64,000 nt of DNA, from NCBI GenBank assembly GCA_963850095.1, contig CAWKJX010000012.1, positions 310,001 through 374,000 of the forward strand. Reading direction: 5' to 3'. A model generated the notes under the pieces. That model was not told where the DNA came from and made no database searches. It saw only the letters and a program-made list of their open reading frames with translations. The translations under genes were made by a program, and so were the position numbers. Source of the DNA: Bog-473 sp963850095. GTDB taxonomy: Bacteria; Actinomycetota; Acidimicrobiia; Acidimicrobiales; RAAP-2. Of the stretch, positions 1 through 9,507 are shown piece after piece (position 1 is the first letter of the stretch; every line of letters starts with the position of its first letter).

Positions 1-326
1 ACGTCGGGGTGCGCCCCGTGCGCGCTCAGCACGGCCGCCACCACGTTCGTGGCCAGCAGCGGCCCCGGGGCGGCCCGGCGCCCGAACTCGTAGGCCACCA
101 GGCTGAGGTCGACCAGGCCGGCCCCGCTGATGGTGCCGCCGCCGTGGGCCTCGTCGACCAGCAGCGACGTCCAGCCCAGCTCCGCGCCGCGGCGCCAGTA
201 CACCGGGTCGAACCCGGCCGGGTCGTCACGCAGGGCGCGCACCGTGTCGGCCGGCGCCTGCTCGGCCAGGAAGCGTCCGGTCGTCTCCCGGAAGAACTCC
301 TGGTCGCCCGTCAGCGCAATGAGCAT
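1..326 (-). CDS. Acyl-CoA dehydrogenase, N-terminal part (runs off the window)
   Basis: Reading the minus strand from an ATG at 326 gives about 108 residues starting MLIALTGDQEFFRETTGRFL, continuing through an ELGWTSLLVDEAHGGG stretch and EFGRRAAPGPLLATN. This is the typical N-terminal helical domain of the acyl-CoA dehydrogenase superfamily; flavin-binding and catalytic parts lie outside the window. The start overlaps the stop of the upstream amidohydrolase as TGATG, so the two are probably translationally coupled and this is the last visible gene of an operon with aldehyde dehydrogenase, P450 and amidohydrolase. Expected role: FAD-dependent alpha,beta-desaturation of an acyl-CoA. The family is fairly sure; the substrate is unknown. 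Confidence 0.8.
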   Translation of the reverse strand, partial: MLIALTGDQEFFRETTGRFLAEQAPADTVRALRDDPAGFDPVYWRRGAELGWTSLLVDEAHGGGTISGAGLVDLSLVAYEFGRRAAPGPLLATNVVAAVLSAHGAHPD

Positions 327-1591
327 CAGATGGCGCCGATTCCCGCCGCCTCGTTGCGGCGGCGCCACTCGTCCTTGGACATGCGGGTCACGTCGACGTC
401 GCGCGCCACGGCACGCAGCGCGCCCACCGTCGCCTCCGACTTAGGCGTGTGGGCGAAGGGGTCCCAGCCGTAGAACCGGCAGGCGTTCTCGAAGGTGATC
501 TTGTTGATCTCGACATCATCGGTCACGCCCGCCTCCTGGAACTCGCGCCAGGCGAACTCGGGTGACTCGGGCCACGTGGTGTCGGTGTGGGGGTAGTCGC
601 ACTCCCAGGCGATGATGTCGATGCCGATGCGGTCGCGCAGCAGCAGGCCCGACGGGTCGGTGATGTAGCAGGCCAGGATGTGGTCGCGGAACACCTCCGA
701 GGGCAGCTTCCCGCCGAAGTCGCTGTGCAGCCACTCCTGGTTCCCGAAGTGGCGGTCGATGCGGTCGAAGTAGAAGGGGATCCAGCCGATCCCGCCCTCC
801 GACAGCGCCACCTTGAGCTCGGGGAAACGCCGCAGCGTGGGGCCGAACAGCAGGTCCTGGGCCGTAATGGCGCTGATCTGGCACGCCAGCACCATGAGGT
901 GGTCGACGGGGGCCTCCTCCGCCCGCTGAATGACGGCGAACCCCGCTCCGATGTGCAGCGAGAGCACCATGTTCTCCTCGCACAGCGCCTTGAGCATGGG
1001 GTCCCAGTAGCCCGACAGGAAGCTCGGGAAACCCTGCACGTGCGGCGTCTCGAGGAAGCTGATGGAGCGACAGCCCTTCTTGCCCAGCCGGTGCACCTCG
1101 GCCACCGCGGCGTCGACGTCCCACATGGGGACGATGCCCAGGGGGATGAAGCGGCCCGGGTACGCCCCGCACCACTCGTCGATGGCCCAGTCGTTGTAGG
1201 CCTGCAGCATGACCAGGGCGATCTCCTTGTCGCGGGCCTCGGCGAAGGTGCGGGCGTTCCAGCCGGCCATGGTGGGGAAGCACATGGAGCCGAGCACACC
1301 GTTGGCGTTCATGTCACGCACCCGCTCGTGCACGTCGAAGCAGCCCGGGCGGAACTCGGTATAGGTACCTGGGTTGAACCCCCACTCCTCGCTGGGCCAG
1401 CCCACGGTGGCCGACATGCCGAACGAGGTCGAGGTCTTCTCGCCCTGGAACACCCACCGGTCGATACCGTCCTCGTTGATCACCTTGGGGGCGTCGTCCA
1501 ACCACTTCTTGGGCACATGGTTCTCGTACATGTGCGGCGGCTCGATCATGTGGTCGTCGATCGAGACCAGAATCATGTCGTCCATGTTCAT
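326..1591 (-). CDS. Amidohydrolase family 2 metal-dependent hydrolase
   Basis: A 421-residue TIM-barrel protein of the amidohydrolase-2 group (ACMSD / resorcylate decarboxylase relatives). The N-terminal metal motif IDDHMIEP (residues 11-18), a later His in LHIGAG and the WECDYPHTDTTWPE segment near residue 345 supply the expected His/Asp ligands. Members hydrolyse C-N or C-C bonds or decarboxylate. It is closely similar to the amidohydrolase at 56299, sharing VHERVRDMNANGVL/IHERIRDMNANGVL and the CDYPH segment. A GGAGAGGAG ribosome-binding site precedes the ATG. It lies 70 bp behind the P450 and overlaps the acyl-CoA dehydrogenase, so it belongs to the same catabolic operon. Substrate unknown. 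Confidence 0.85.
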   Translation of the reverse strand: MNMDDMILVSIDDHMIEPPHMYENHVPKKWLDDAPKVINEDGIDRWVFQGEKTSTSFGMSATVGWPSEEWGFNPGTYTEFRPGCFDVHERVRDMNANGVLGSMCFPTMAGWNARTFAEARDKEIALVMLQAYNDWAIDEWCGAYPGRFIPLGIVPMWDVDAAVAEVHRLGKKGCRSISFLETPHVQGFPSFLSGYWDPMLKALCEENMVLSLHIGAGFAVIQRAEEAPVDHLMVLACQISAITAQDLLFGPTLRRFPELKVALSEGGIGWIPFYFDRIDRHFGNQEWLHSDFGGKLPSEVFRDHILACYITDPSGLLLRDRIGIDIIAWECDYPHTDTTWPESPEFAWREFQEAGVTDDVEINKITFENACRFYGWDPFAHTPKSEATVGALRAVARDVDVTRMSKDEWRRRNEAAGIGAI

Positions 1592-1661
1592 GGGGTGCTC
1601 CTCTCCTCGCTGAGGTGGCGGGAATCGTGCATCGGCCTCACCGACCGGGCGGCGACGCGGC

Positions 1662-2861
1662 TCACGACGTGCGCACGGGCAGGGCGTCCCAGCCGCGCAC
1701 GCTCGACGTGTGGGCCCGGCGCGCCCCGTCGTAGTCGACCTCCCACTCGGGGAATCGAGTGAGCACCTCGTCGAGGGCCACCCGTCCCTCCAGGCGGGCC
1801 AGGGCCATGCCGAGGCAGAGGTGGATGCCGTAACCGAACGCCTGGTGGCGCCCGATCTCCCGGTGGATGTCGAACGAGTCGCCGTCGGGGAAGTGCCGCT
1901 CGTCCCGGTTGGCCGACCCGTTCAGCAGCACCAGGACGCTGCCCTCGGGCACCGTCTGGCCGTGCCACTCCACGTCCCGGGTCACATAACGCGACTGCAC
2001 CGGCGACGGGGACTCGAAGCGCAGCAGCTCTTCGATCGTGGGGTTCACCAGCGTCCGGTCCTCGGCCACCTGGCGCCGCTGGTCCGGATGGCGCCCCAGC
2101 ACCTCGCCCGTGAAACCGATGAGCCGCGTCGTGGTCTCGTTGCCGGCGCTGGCCAGCAGGCTGGTGTAGACGAGCACCTCGCTCCGGGTGAGCCGCCGCA
2201 CGGCGCCCGTCTCGTCCTCGAACTCCGCCGTCAGCAACTCGGTCATGAGGTCGTCCGACGGGTTGGCCGCCCGCCAGTCGATGTACTCCCCGAACACCTC
2301 GGCGTGGTGCTCGGCGTCGAAGTTCGGCGTCGGCTCGGCCCCCTCGTCGAGCCGGAGGCCCTCGTCGGTCCGCTGGCGCAGCGCCTCCTGGTCCGCCTCG
2401 GGAATCCCGAGCAGCATGCCGATGGTGCGCATGGGCATGAAAGCGCCCAGGTCCCGGATGAAGTCGAAGCCCCCGGACCCGACCAGGGGGTCGAGCACCT
2501 CGGCGCAGTAGGCGCGCACCTGCGGTTCGATCGCCATCATCTTCTTGGGCGTGAACACCCGCGAGAGCAGCGAACGGTGGATGTCGTGGATGGGCGGGTC
2601 CTCCATGAGGATCATGCCCGGCGGCATGTCCACCTTGGCCCGAATCAGCTCGAGCACCGAGCCGCGGCCCGAGATGTACGTCTTCCAGTCGAGCATGGCG
2701 GCGTCGACGTCGTCCCAGCGGCTCAGCGCGAAGAACTCGTACTTGTCGTTCCGGTACAGCGGGGCCTCGTCGCGCATCCGCTTCCACAGCGGGTACGGAT
2801 CGGCGTCGATGTCGAAGTCGTACGGGTCGTAGTAGAGGCCCTGCTCGCTGGCGATGGTCAC
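1662..2861 (-). CDS. Cytochrome P450
   Basis: GTG start at 2861 gives 399 residues, normal for a soluble bacterial class I P450. The I-helix oxygen-binding motif is AGNETT, the K-helix ExxR is EELLR, and the heme loop is FGYGIHLCLG with the ligand Cys near residue 349. It needs an external ferredoxin and reductase; none is directly adjacent, but small ferredoxins are encoded at 9508 and 58667. It sits 26 bp downstream of the aldehyde dehydrogenase and upstream of the amidohydrolase, implying hydroxylation early in a degradative route. The in-frame upstream extension through the aldehyde dehydrogenase region is a shadow frame, so the GTG was preferred. Confidence 0.93.
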   Translation of the reverse strand: MTIASEQGLYYDPYDFDIDADPYPLWKRMRDEAPLYRNDKYEFFALSRWDDVDAAMLDWKTYISGRGSVLELIRAKVDMPPGMILMEDPPIHDIHRSLLSRVFTPKKMMAIEPQVRAYCAEVLDPLVGSGGFDFIRDLGAFMPMRTIGMLLGIPEADQEALRQRTDEGLRLDEGAEPTPNFDAEHHAEVFGEYIDWRAANPSDDLMTELLTAEFEDETGAVRRLTRSEVLVYTSLLASAGNETTTRLIGFTGEVLGRHPDQRRQVAEDRTLVNPTIEELLRFESPSPVQSRYVTRDVEWHGQTVPEGSVLVLLNGSANRDERHFPDGDSFDIHREIGRHQAFGYGIHLCLGMALARLEGRVALDEVLTRFPEWEVDYDGARRAHTSSVRGWDALPVRTS

Positions 2862-2887
2862 GTCCGGTGTCCCCCCGTGCTCTCCGG

Positions 2888-4375
2888 CTAGCCGGCCGGA
2901 TACGAGATCGACTTGACCTCGAGGTACTGCTCGAAGCCCGGCTTGCCGTTCTGGCGCCCGATGCCGCTGTGCTTGAACCCGCCGAACGGCAGGTCGGGGC
3001 CGTAGGGGGCGCCCCCGTTGACGCTGACGCCACCCGTGCGGATGCGCTTGGCCACCTCGAGCGAGTGCTCGAGCGTCCCGCCGAACACGCCCCCGGACAG
3101 CCCGTAGATGCTGTCGTTGGCGATGCGCACCGCGTCCTCCTCGTCCTCGTAGGGGATGACGACGAGCACCGGCCCGAAGATCTCCTCCTGGGCGATGGTC
3201 ATGGAGTTCTCCACGTCGGTGAACAGCGTCGGCTCGACCCACCACCCCTTGGCGAACTCGTCGCCGGCGGGGCGGCCGCCGCCGACGGCCAGCGTGGCGC
3301 CCTCGGCCTTGCCCTTCTCGATGTACCCCAGCACGCGCTCGCGCTGCTTGGACGAGACGAGCGGGCCCATGATCACGTCCTGGCGGTGCGGCTCGCCGTA
3401 GGGCACGGCGGCGAACATGCCCTTGAGCATTTCGACGCCCTCGTCGTAGCGCGAGCGGGGTAGCAGCATCCGAGTCTGAATGGCACAGCCCTGCCCGGCG
3501 TGGAAGCAGGCGCCCATTCCCATCATGGAGGCCAGGCCGAGGTCGGCGTCCTCGAGCACGATGGTGGCCGACTTGCCGCCCAGCTCGAGGAAGGTGCGCT
3601 TCATGGTGGCGGCGCCCTTCTCCATGATGCGCCGGCCCACCGCGGTCGAGCCGGTGAAGCTGATCAGGTCCACCTTCGGGGACAACGTCAATTCCTCGCC
3701 GATGAGGTGGTCCGACGACGTCACGACGTTGATCACGCCGGCGGGGATGTCCGTCTGCTCGGCCACGATGCGGCCGAGCAGGGTGGCGTTCCACGGCGTG
3801 TCGGGGGCCGGCTTGACGATCATGGTGTTGCCGGTGGCCAAGGCCTGGCCGACCTTGTGCAGCGTGACCTCGACCGGGAAGTTCCACGGAATGATGGCCC
3901 CGACCACGCCGACCGGCTCGCGCCAGATGCGCCGGGAATCGAGGTTCCCCGTAATGCTCATGGCATCGGGCAGTACCGTCTCCCACTCGAAGTTGTCGAT
4001 CTCCTTGGCCGGCCACGCGATCGCCTCGGACAGCGGCGCCTCGAGCTGGGGGCCCTGGGTCGTCATGTAGGGACAACCCACCTCGAGGATCAGCTGCTCG
4101 CGCAGCTCCTCCACCTCGGCGTTGAGCGCCTCGTGCAGCTGCTCGAGGCACTGCTTGCGGAAGGACCGGTTGGTGGCCCAGTCGGTCTCGTCGAAGGCCC
4201 GGCGGGCGGCGTCGATGGCCCGCTGCATTTCGGCGGTCGAGGCGTCGGCCACCTGGCCCAGCACCTCTTCGGTCGCCGGGTTGATGTTGTCGAAGGTCTG
4301 GCCGGAGTCGGCCTCGACCAGCTTGCCGTCGATCAGCATGCGCTGCTCGGGATTGACCTTCACTGCCTCGGCCAT
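2888..4375 (-). CDS. NAD(P)-dependent aldehyde dehydrogenase
   Basis: A 495-residue aldehyde dehydrogenase superfamily enzyme. Catalytic Glu lies in LELGGK (about residue 262) and nucleophile Cys in GQGCAIQTRM (about 296); the C-terminal GGFKHSGIGRQNG and EQYLEVKSI segments are typical. It oxidises an aldehyde to the acid with NAD(P)+. The start ATG at 4375 follows an AGGAAGAGG ribosome-binding site; an in-frame upstream ATG at 4531 would run through the promoter and operator at 4501 and was rejected. First gene of the operon continuing into P450, amidohydrolase and acyl-CoA dehydrogenase, divergent from the thioesterase at 4672. Confidence 0.93.
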   Translation of the reverse strand: MAEAVKVNPEQRMLIDGKLVEADSGQTFDNINPATEEVLGQVADASTAEMQRAIDAARRAFDETDWATNRSFRKQCLEQLHEALNAEVEELREQLILEVGCPYMTTQGPQLEAPLSEAIAWPAKEIDNFEWETVLPDAMSITGNLDSRRIWREPVGVVGAIIPWNFPVEVTLHKVGQALATGNTMIVKPAPDTPWNATLLGRIVAEQTDIPAGVINVVTSSDHLIGEELTLSPKVDLISFTGSTAVGRRIMEKGAATMKRTFLELGGKSATIVLEDADLGLASMMGMGACFHAGQGCAIQTRMLLPRSRYDEGVEMLKGMFAAVPYGEPHRQDVIMGPLVSSKQRERVLGYIEKGKAEGATLAVGGGRPAGDEFAKGWWVEPTLFTDVENSMTIAQEEIFGPVLVVIPYEDEEDAVRIANDSIYGLSGGVFGGTLEHSLEVAKRIRTGGVSVNGGAPYGPDLPFGGFKHSGIGRQNGKPGFEQYLEVKSISYPAG

Positions 4376-4500
4376 GGTCCTCTTCCTCTCGTCATCCGCA
4401 TCGTGCCCACCCCGAGCGGGCGGGCGCGCCAGAGCGTGACACAGCCCGCGCTGCCCGGTGCCACGTGCCTGGAACGCCCTGGTTCGGAGGGTATCTGACT

Positions 4501-4516
4501 TTGACGTCGTCGTCAA
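4501..4516. promoter_or_regulatory. Operator-like pseudo-palindrome in a divergent promoter
   Basis: TTGACGTCGTCGTCAA lies in the gap between the aldehyde dehydrogenase (minus) and the thioesterase (plus). It fits TTGACNTCGANGTCAA at all but one specified position; similar sites occur at 23261 and 31075. Each end doubles as a TTGACG -35 box: on the minus strand followed after 17 bp by TACCCT, on the plus strand followed after 18 bp by TTATCA. One bound regulator could therefore control both promoters. The rest of the 296-bp gap shows no gene. Confidence 0.5.
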
Positions 4517-4671
4517 AAATGGCATTATCACTGGTCCGGAACTCAGGGTAACGGCCCCGTGCTCCCGGCCCGGCCGGGGCCCGGAGGCCGGACCTCCCCC
4601 GCCGGGCCGCCATCCGGCAGAGTGGGCGCCGTGACCCCGAGGACCGCACCGGCCCGAGACAAGGAGACCCG

Positions 4672-5502
4672 ATGTTCACCATTGACGCGTTCGTCGAGGC
4701 ACTGACCCTCGAGCCCCTCGGGGACGACCGCTACCGCGCCTCCAACCTGACGTCCGAGCACGGCGTCGTCTTCGGGGGCCAGCTCCTGGCCCAATCCGTG
4801 ATGGCCGCGCTGGCCGGCAACGACGGCAAGTCGGTCAAGACCATCCACACCGTGTTCGCCCGCGGCGCCCAGCCCGACGCTCCCCTCGACGTCACGGTCG
4901 AGCGGATGCACGCCGGCCGGTCGGTCGCCTCGAGCACGGTGACGATGAGCCAGGGGGACACCATCTGCACGCGCTCGCTGGTGCTGCTGAGCGCAAACGA
5001 GGACGACGTCATCCGCCACGCCGGCGAGCCCCGCAGCGGCTCACGGCCCGAGGACGTCGCGGGCCACATCCGCGGCGAGGGCGTATGGGAGATGGGCATC
5101 GTCGGCGACGTCGACATCAGCGACCCCGACCTCGTCGGCCCGGCAGAGCTCGACGTCTGGGTGCGCTTCGCCGGTGCCCCCGACGACCCGGCCACCGACC
5201 AGGCCCTCGTGGCCTACTCGACCGACGGCTTCCTCATCGCCACCGCCATGCGGCCGCACGCCGGCGTCGGCCAGGCCCAGGCGCACAAGACGCTCTCGAC
5301 CGGGGTCCTCAGCCACACGCTGACCTACCACGAGCCCTGCCCGGCGCGCGAGTGGCACCTGCTCGAGCAGGTGAGCACCTACGCCGGGCACGGCCGCAGC
5401 TACGGCCGCGGCGACATTTTCCGCGCCGACGGGCAACTGGCGGCCTCCTTCGTCCAGGACGCCATGATCCGGGCCCGTTCGGGTGGTGCCGGCAAGCTCT
5501 AA
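4672..5502 (+). CDS. Acyl-CoA thioesterase II (TesB-like double hotdog)
   Basis: 276 residues, the length of the TesB family, with two hotdog halves: an N-terminal LTSEHGVVFGGQLLAQS segment and a C-terminal half with STGVLSHTLTYHEPCPAREW and GRGDIFRADGQLAASFVQDA. These segments match the TesB type, which hydrolyses acyl-CoA to free acid and CoA in the cytoplasm and recycles CoA during beta-oxidation. A GACAAGGAG ribosome-binding site lies before the ATG. It is transcribed away from the aldehyde dehydrogenase operon from a shared control region. The 3' end overlaps the convergent esterase by four bases. Confidence 0.85.
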   Translation: MFTIDAFVEALTLEPLGDDRYRASNLTSEHGVVFGGQLLAQSVMAALAGNDGKSVKTIHTVFARGAQPDAPLDVTVERMHAGRSVASSTVTMSQGDTICTRSLVLLSANEDDVIRHAGEPRSGSRPEDVAGHIRGEGVWEMGIVGDVDISDPDLVGPAELDVWVRFAGAPDDPATDQALVAYSTDGFLIATAMRPHAGVGQAQAHKTLSTGVLSHTLTYHEPCPAREWHLLEQVSTYAGHGRSYGRGDIFRADGQLAASFVQDAMIRARSGGAGKL

Positions 5503-6443
5503 GCGGCCGCCAGGCGGGCCAGCTGCCGGGCCAGCCAGTCCTCCTTGCAGCGTTCCGCGTCCTTCACGGCCGCGGCGTCCGGCGCCAGCATGTACGCGTG
5601 GGGGAGGCCTGCGATGACGTGCAGCTCGCAGTCGACCCCGGCCTGGCACAGCCGCTGGGCGTAGTCGATGTTCTCGTCGCGGAAGCCGTCGATGGCCCCG
5701 ACGACGACGCAGGTCGGAGGGAGGCCGGTCAGATCGGTGGCTGCAGTGGCCGACGCGTAGGACGGGACGTCGTCGCGGCCGTAGAGCTCACCCAGGTACG
5801 ACCGCCATCCGAACTCGTTCGACGCCGCAGTCCACACGTAGAGCCCCTCCGCCCGGATGGAGTGGGTGACCCCCCGCCTGTCGAGCATGGGGCAGTCGAG
5901 AAACTGGAAGGCGAGCGGAACCTCGAAACGGTCGCGGGCCAGTAACCCCAGCCCGGCCGCCAGTCCCCCACCGGCACTCAGTCCGTAGATGCCGATCCGC
6001 GAGGGGTCGATGCCCAGCTCGTCGGCGTGGTCGTAGGTCCAGCGCAGGGCGGCGTAACAGTCCTCGAGCGGTCCGGGGTACGGCGTCTCGGGCGCCAGCC
6101 GGTACTGCACCGAGACCCCGACGAACCCCAGCGACGGGCACCAGCGGTCGAGCAACGGATCGTCCATGTCGTAGGAACCGATGACGTAACCGCCGCCGTG
6201 CATGGTGACCATGGCCGGCAGCGGGCCGTCGACGCCCGTGGGGCGATGCACGCGCACCGGGACCGGAGGGTCGCCCGGCACCTCGTGCTCGGTGCGGGTG
6301 ACGGCCCCCGAGAGCGCCGGGGCCGGGAACGGGGCGGACCTGATGGCCGCCACTGCGTCGGCGTCCATCTGCGGCAGCTCGAACGCGCCCAGAATCGGCC
6401 CCAACTCGGGGTCCAAGAGGCCTTTCACGTCGACATCGGTCAT
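5499..6443 (-). CDS. Alpha/beta hydrolase, HSL-type esterase/lipase
   Basis: 314 residues from ATG 6443, which follows AGAGGGGAG. The oxyanion-hole motif MHGGGYV and nucleophile elbow YGLSAGGGLAAG are those of the hormone-sensitive-lipase (family IV) esterases; a C-terminal GLPHAYM supplies the probable catalytic His and DGFRDEN the Asp. Expected activity is hydrolysis of short to medium acyl esters or lactones. There is no signal peptide, so it acts in the cytoplasm. The in-frame extension upstream to 6959 overlaps the divergent enoyl-CoA hydratase and is a shadow. Confidence 0.88.
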   Translation of the reverse strand: MTDVDVKGLLDPELGPILGAFELPQMDADAVAAIRSAPFPAPALSGAVTRTEHEVPGDPPVPVRVHRPTGVDGPLPAMVTMHGGGYVIGSYDMDDPLLDRWCPSLGFVGVSVQYRLAPETPYPGPLEDCYAALRWTYDHADELGIDPSRIGIYGLSAGGGLAAGLGLLARDRFEVPLAFQFLDCPMLDRRGVTHSIRAEGLYVWTAASNEFGWRSYLGELYGRDDVPSYASATAATDLTGLPPTCVVVGAIDGFRDENIDYAQRLCQAGVDCELHVIAGLPHAYMLAPDAAAVKDAERCKEDWLARQLARLAAA

Positions 6444-6524
6444 CGGCTGCTCCCCTCTGGTCGGCTGAGAACTGCGGCGTCGCGACAGTAGTGTCCGTGC
6501 CGACGGCACACGAGGGAGGAAAAG

Positions 6525-7320
6525 GTGGCGAACGAATTGGGTGCGGCCGGACTTCGCTTCGAACGCGAAGGTCCGATCGCCTGGTGCATCATCGACCGAC
6601 CCGCCGCCCGCAACGCGCTCGACGCCGGCCATGTACTTCGGGATAAAGCGGGCCGTGCGACTCGTGAACAGCGACCCCGACCTGGCCGCGCTGATCATCA
6701 CCGGCACGGGCGACGTCTTCGCTCCCGGCGGCGACCTCGGCGGGCGACGAGAGGAGGGCGACGAGCCCACCCCCGACATCGGCCACGACATCCTCCCCTT
6801 CCTCGCCATCCGCGACAGCCGGGCGCCGGTCGTGTCCGCCGTGAACGGCATCTGCCAGGCGGGCGGTCTCCTCATCGCCATGCTGGCCGACATCTGCGTG
6901 GCCAGCGACCGGGCCACCTTCCGGGTGCCCGAGCTCCTGCGGGGCATCCCCGACGCCACCTACGCCGCCGTGCTGCCCGCGCACGTGGGCATCGCCGTGG
7001 CCCGCGACCTGCTGCTCTCGGCTCGCCGGTTCGACGCCGCCGAGGCACTGCGCATCGGGCTGATCTCGCGCGTGGTCCCCCATGACCAGCTGCACGACGC
7101 GGCGAGAGAGGCGGTGCGCGAAATTTTGCAGACCCCGCCCATGGCGCGCACCCACGTGAAACGAATGCTCAACGAGCGCTACGGGCTGATCGACTACCAG
7201 ACCATGTTCTGGGCCCTCGAGGAGTCGGACGAGCCGCGTGAGGGGATGCAGGCCTTCATGGAGAAGCGGCCGCCCCGCTGGGTGCCCGAGGGGTTGCCAT
7301 CCGCAGACGCCAAGGGCTGA
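6525..7320 (+). CDS. Enoyl-CoA hydratase/isomerase family protein (frameshifted)
   Basis: A crotonase-fold protein split over two frames. The first frame from GTG 6525 (RBS GAGGGAGGAAAAG) reads VANELGAAGLRFEREG to ARNALDA; the second continues AMYFGIKRAVRLVNSDP and on to the stop at 7320. Removing one base near 6627 restores a continuous protein of about 264 residues, normal for the family. VNGICQAGGLLIAMLADICVAS gives the CoA-binding and oxyanion region. Expected role is hydration or isomerisation of an enoyl-CoA. It is probably functional if the shift is an assembly error. The SDR follows 35 bp downstream on the same strand. Confidence 0.82.
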
Positions 7321-7355
7321 CGCACGGGCGCCGGGCGAGAACCTATGGTCAGGGC

Positions 7356-8165
7356 ATGAACGTGCAGACACTGGCCGGGAAGGTGGCGATCGTCACCGGC
7401 GGAGCGGGTGGTATCGGCCGGGCGACCGGCGACCTCCTCGCGGCCGAAGGGGCGAGCGTCGTCATCGGGGACGTCGACGCGGAACAAGGGCAGGAGGTCG
7501 CCGACGCGATCGGCGACGCAGCTGCCTTCAAACAGACCGACGTGAGTGACATCGACCAGGTGCAGGCGCTGGTCGACTTCACCGTCGAACGCTTCGGTGC
7601 GTTGGACATCATGTTCAACAATGCGGGAATCGGGAGCTCCCTCAAGCGATTTCTCCCGGACGACCTGGACGACTTCTCCCAGATCATGAACGTCAACCTC
7701 TTCGGAGTGATCGCGGGCTCCCAGCGCGCCGGCCGCTACATGAAGGACCACGGGGGTGGCTGCATCATCAACAATGCCTCCATTGCCGCCATCAACGCCG
7801 GCTCCGGCATGATCTCCTACCGTGCCTCGAAGGCGGCGATCGCTCACGCGACCAAGTGCATGGCCGTCGACCTGGCTCCCTACGGCATCAGGGTCAACTG
7901 CATCACCCCGGCGCACATCCGCACCGGCATCACCACCTACGACATGGGCCCCGTCCTGCGGTACATGCAGCCTCTGGAGCGAGAGGCGCAGCCCGAGGAC
8001 GTGGCCAACGCCGTGGTCTTCCTGGCCAGTGACCGCGCCGCCCAGATCACCGGCATCGTGATGCCGATCGACGGTGGAACCACGGCCGGGCCGCCCTACG
8101 CGCAGACGAAGCTGATCATGTCCCAGGCGGTGCCGTCACGCGAGGGCACGAACACCACGGGGTGA
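7356..8165 (+). CDS. Short-chain dehydrogenase/reductase (SDR)
   Basis: 269 residues with the classical SDR layout: nucleotide-binding GGAGGIG (about residues 15-21), NNAG, catalytic Ser in NNASIAA and YRASK with catalytic Tyr and Lys, then RVNCITPAHIRTGI. An Asp follows beta-2 (GDVDAEQG), which favours NAD(H). The protein would interconvert an alcohol and a ketone; the substrate is unknown. It follows the enoyl-CoA hydratase and converges on the P450 at 8188. Confidence 0.9.
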   Translation: MNVQTLAGKVAIVTGGAGGIGRATGDLLAAEGASVVIGDVDAEQGQEVADAIGDAAAFKQTDVSDIDQVQALVDFTVERFGALDIMFNNAGIGSSLKRFLPDDLDDFSQIMNVNLFGVIAGSQRAGRYMKDHGGGCIINNASIAAINAGSGMISYRASKAAIAHATKCMAVDLAPYGIRVNCITPAHIRTGITTYDMGPVLRYMQPLEREAQPEDVANAVVFLASDRAAQITGIVMPIDGGTTAGPPYAQTKLIMSQAVPSREGTNTTG

Positions 8166-8187
8166 CGATCGCCGAGCCGAAGTGGCG

Positions 8188-9465
8188 TCAGCCGGCGCGG
8201 TCAAGGTCGAGGTAGAGCCGTTCGAGGCCCCGCAGGAAGAAGGTCGGCAGGTAGTCGTAGTGCCGAGCTCCGGGCGGTCCGTGGTGTTCCTCCGAGATCG
8301 AAATGTCCGACGTCCGGTCGAGGAAACGGTTGATGGTCACCCGACCCTCGGCGCGGGCCAGCGGTGCCCCCGCACATGTGTGGATGCCGTGGCCGAAGGC
8401 GATGTGCTGCCGGGCATTTTGGCGGTCGATGTCGAACTCGTACGGCTTCTCGAAGAGCCGTGGGTCGCGGTTGCACGCACCGGGCACGAGCATGACGGTG
8501 CCCCCGGCCGGGATCTCGACACCGCCGAGGGTGGTCCGTACCCGCGCCATGCGGAACTGCGTGCGCAGCGGGCTCTCCAGCCGCAGCGTCTCCTCAATGA
8601 AGTTCGGGATGCGCTCTCGATCGGCCCGGACCTGCTCCTGCAGGTCGGGCCTCTCCCCGAGCATCCGGAGTGCGAAGGACAGCAGCCGGACCGTCGTCTC
8701 CTGGCCACCGGCGAAGAGGTTGGCCGCTATGAGCGCGGCGTCCTTGACGTCCGGGGTCGACCCGTCCGGGAAGGTCGCCGTCGCCAGGCCGGTCAGCACG
8801 TCGGTGCGGGGCTGGCGCCGCCGGTCCTCGATGTACCCCGTGAAGCGCTCGTAGAGGAACTCGAGCGGCTTGTGGGACACGTCCTGATGCGCGGTGGACA
8901 GCCGCTCCCGGAACAGGGAGTGATCGGACTCGGGCACCCCTTCGAGGTCGGCGATGACGGTGAGGGTGAAGGGCTCCGCGTAGGCACCCACCATTTCGCA
9001 TGCTCCATCGTCGATGAACCCGTCGATGAGGCGGTCGGCGAACTGCCACATGAAGTCCTCGTTCTCCTTGAGGCGCTTCGGCGTGATGAGCCGCATGAGG
9101 AGATGCCGATGGGCCGTATGGTTCGGCGGGTCGAAGGCGGGAAGCTGGTCGCTGAAGGGCAGCTCGTTGCGGCACTTCACAATGATGTCGCTCACGTCGT
9201 CGCCCGCGAAGGGGGACGAGAACTTCACGAACGTGCCGCTCACCACGTTGCACGACGAGTAGGTCCCCGACGGCAGGTCGTCCGGTGGGAACGTCGCCGG
9301 ATCACCGTAGATCGTCATCGCCTCCGGGTGGCCCGTAATGACGAACACCCCGTAGTTGGGGTCGCGCCACACCGGGGACTGTTCCCGCACCCAGTCGAAG
9401 TAGGGATAGGGGTCGTCCTGGACCGATCGGTCGGCGAAGAAGTTGACGTCCTTGAATTCGCTCAT
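8188..9465 (-). CDS. Cytochrome P450
   Basis: 425 residues from ATG 9465, preceded by GGGGTGG. I-helix FAGGQETTVRL, K-helix EETLR and heme loop FGHGIHTCAG (ligand Cys about 362) are all present. It is clearly paralogous to the P450 at 59674: both share DPYPYFD, LITPKRLKENE/LLTPKRLKENE, and a C-terminal SEEHHGPPG plus LRGL..LYL stretch. A [3Fe-4S]-type ferredoxin gene starts divergently 42 bp away and is the likely electron donor. A longer start at 9495 would overlap the ferredoxin gene and was rejected. Confidence 0.93.
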   Translation of the reverse strand: MSEFKDVNFFADRSVQDDPYPYFDWVREQSPVWRDPNYGVFVITGHPEAMTIYGDPATFPPDDLPSGTYSSCNVVSGTFVKFSSPFAGDDVSDIIVKCRNELPFSDQLPAFDPPNHTAHRHLLMRLITPKRLKENEDFMWQFADRLIDGFIDDGACEMVGAYAEPFTLTVIADLEGVPESDHSLFRERLSTAHQDVSHKPLEFLYERFTGYIEDRRRQPRTDVLTGLATATFPDGSTPDVKDAALIAANLFAGGQETTVRLLSFALRMLGERPDLQEQVRADRERIPNFIEETLRLESPLRTQFRMARVRTTLGGVEIPAGGTVMLVPGACNRDPRLFEKPYEFDIDRQNARQHIAFGHGIHTCAGAPLARAEGRVTINRFLDRTSDISISEEHHGPPGARHYDYLPTFFLRGLERLYLDLDRAG

Positions 9466-9507
9466 GGGCCACCCCGATCTGGTGTCTGAATGCATACGAT
9501 CTGTTCC

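Noticed and set aside
1662..4151. Long open frame joining the P450 frame with a stretch across the aldehyde dehydrogenase
   Set aside because: The upstream part is Arg/Pro-rich shadow sequence of the aldehyde dehydrogenase in another frame; the P450 proper starts at GTG 2861.
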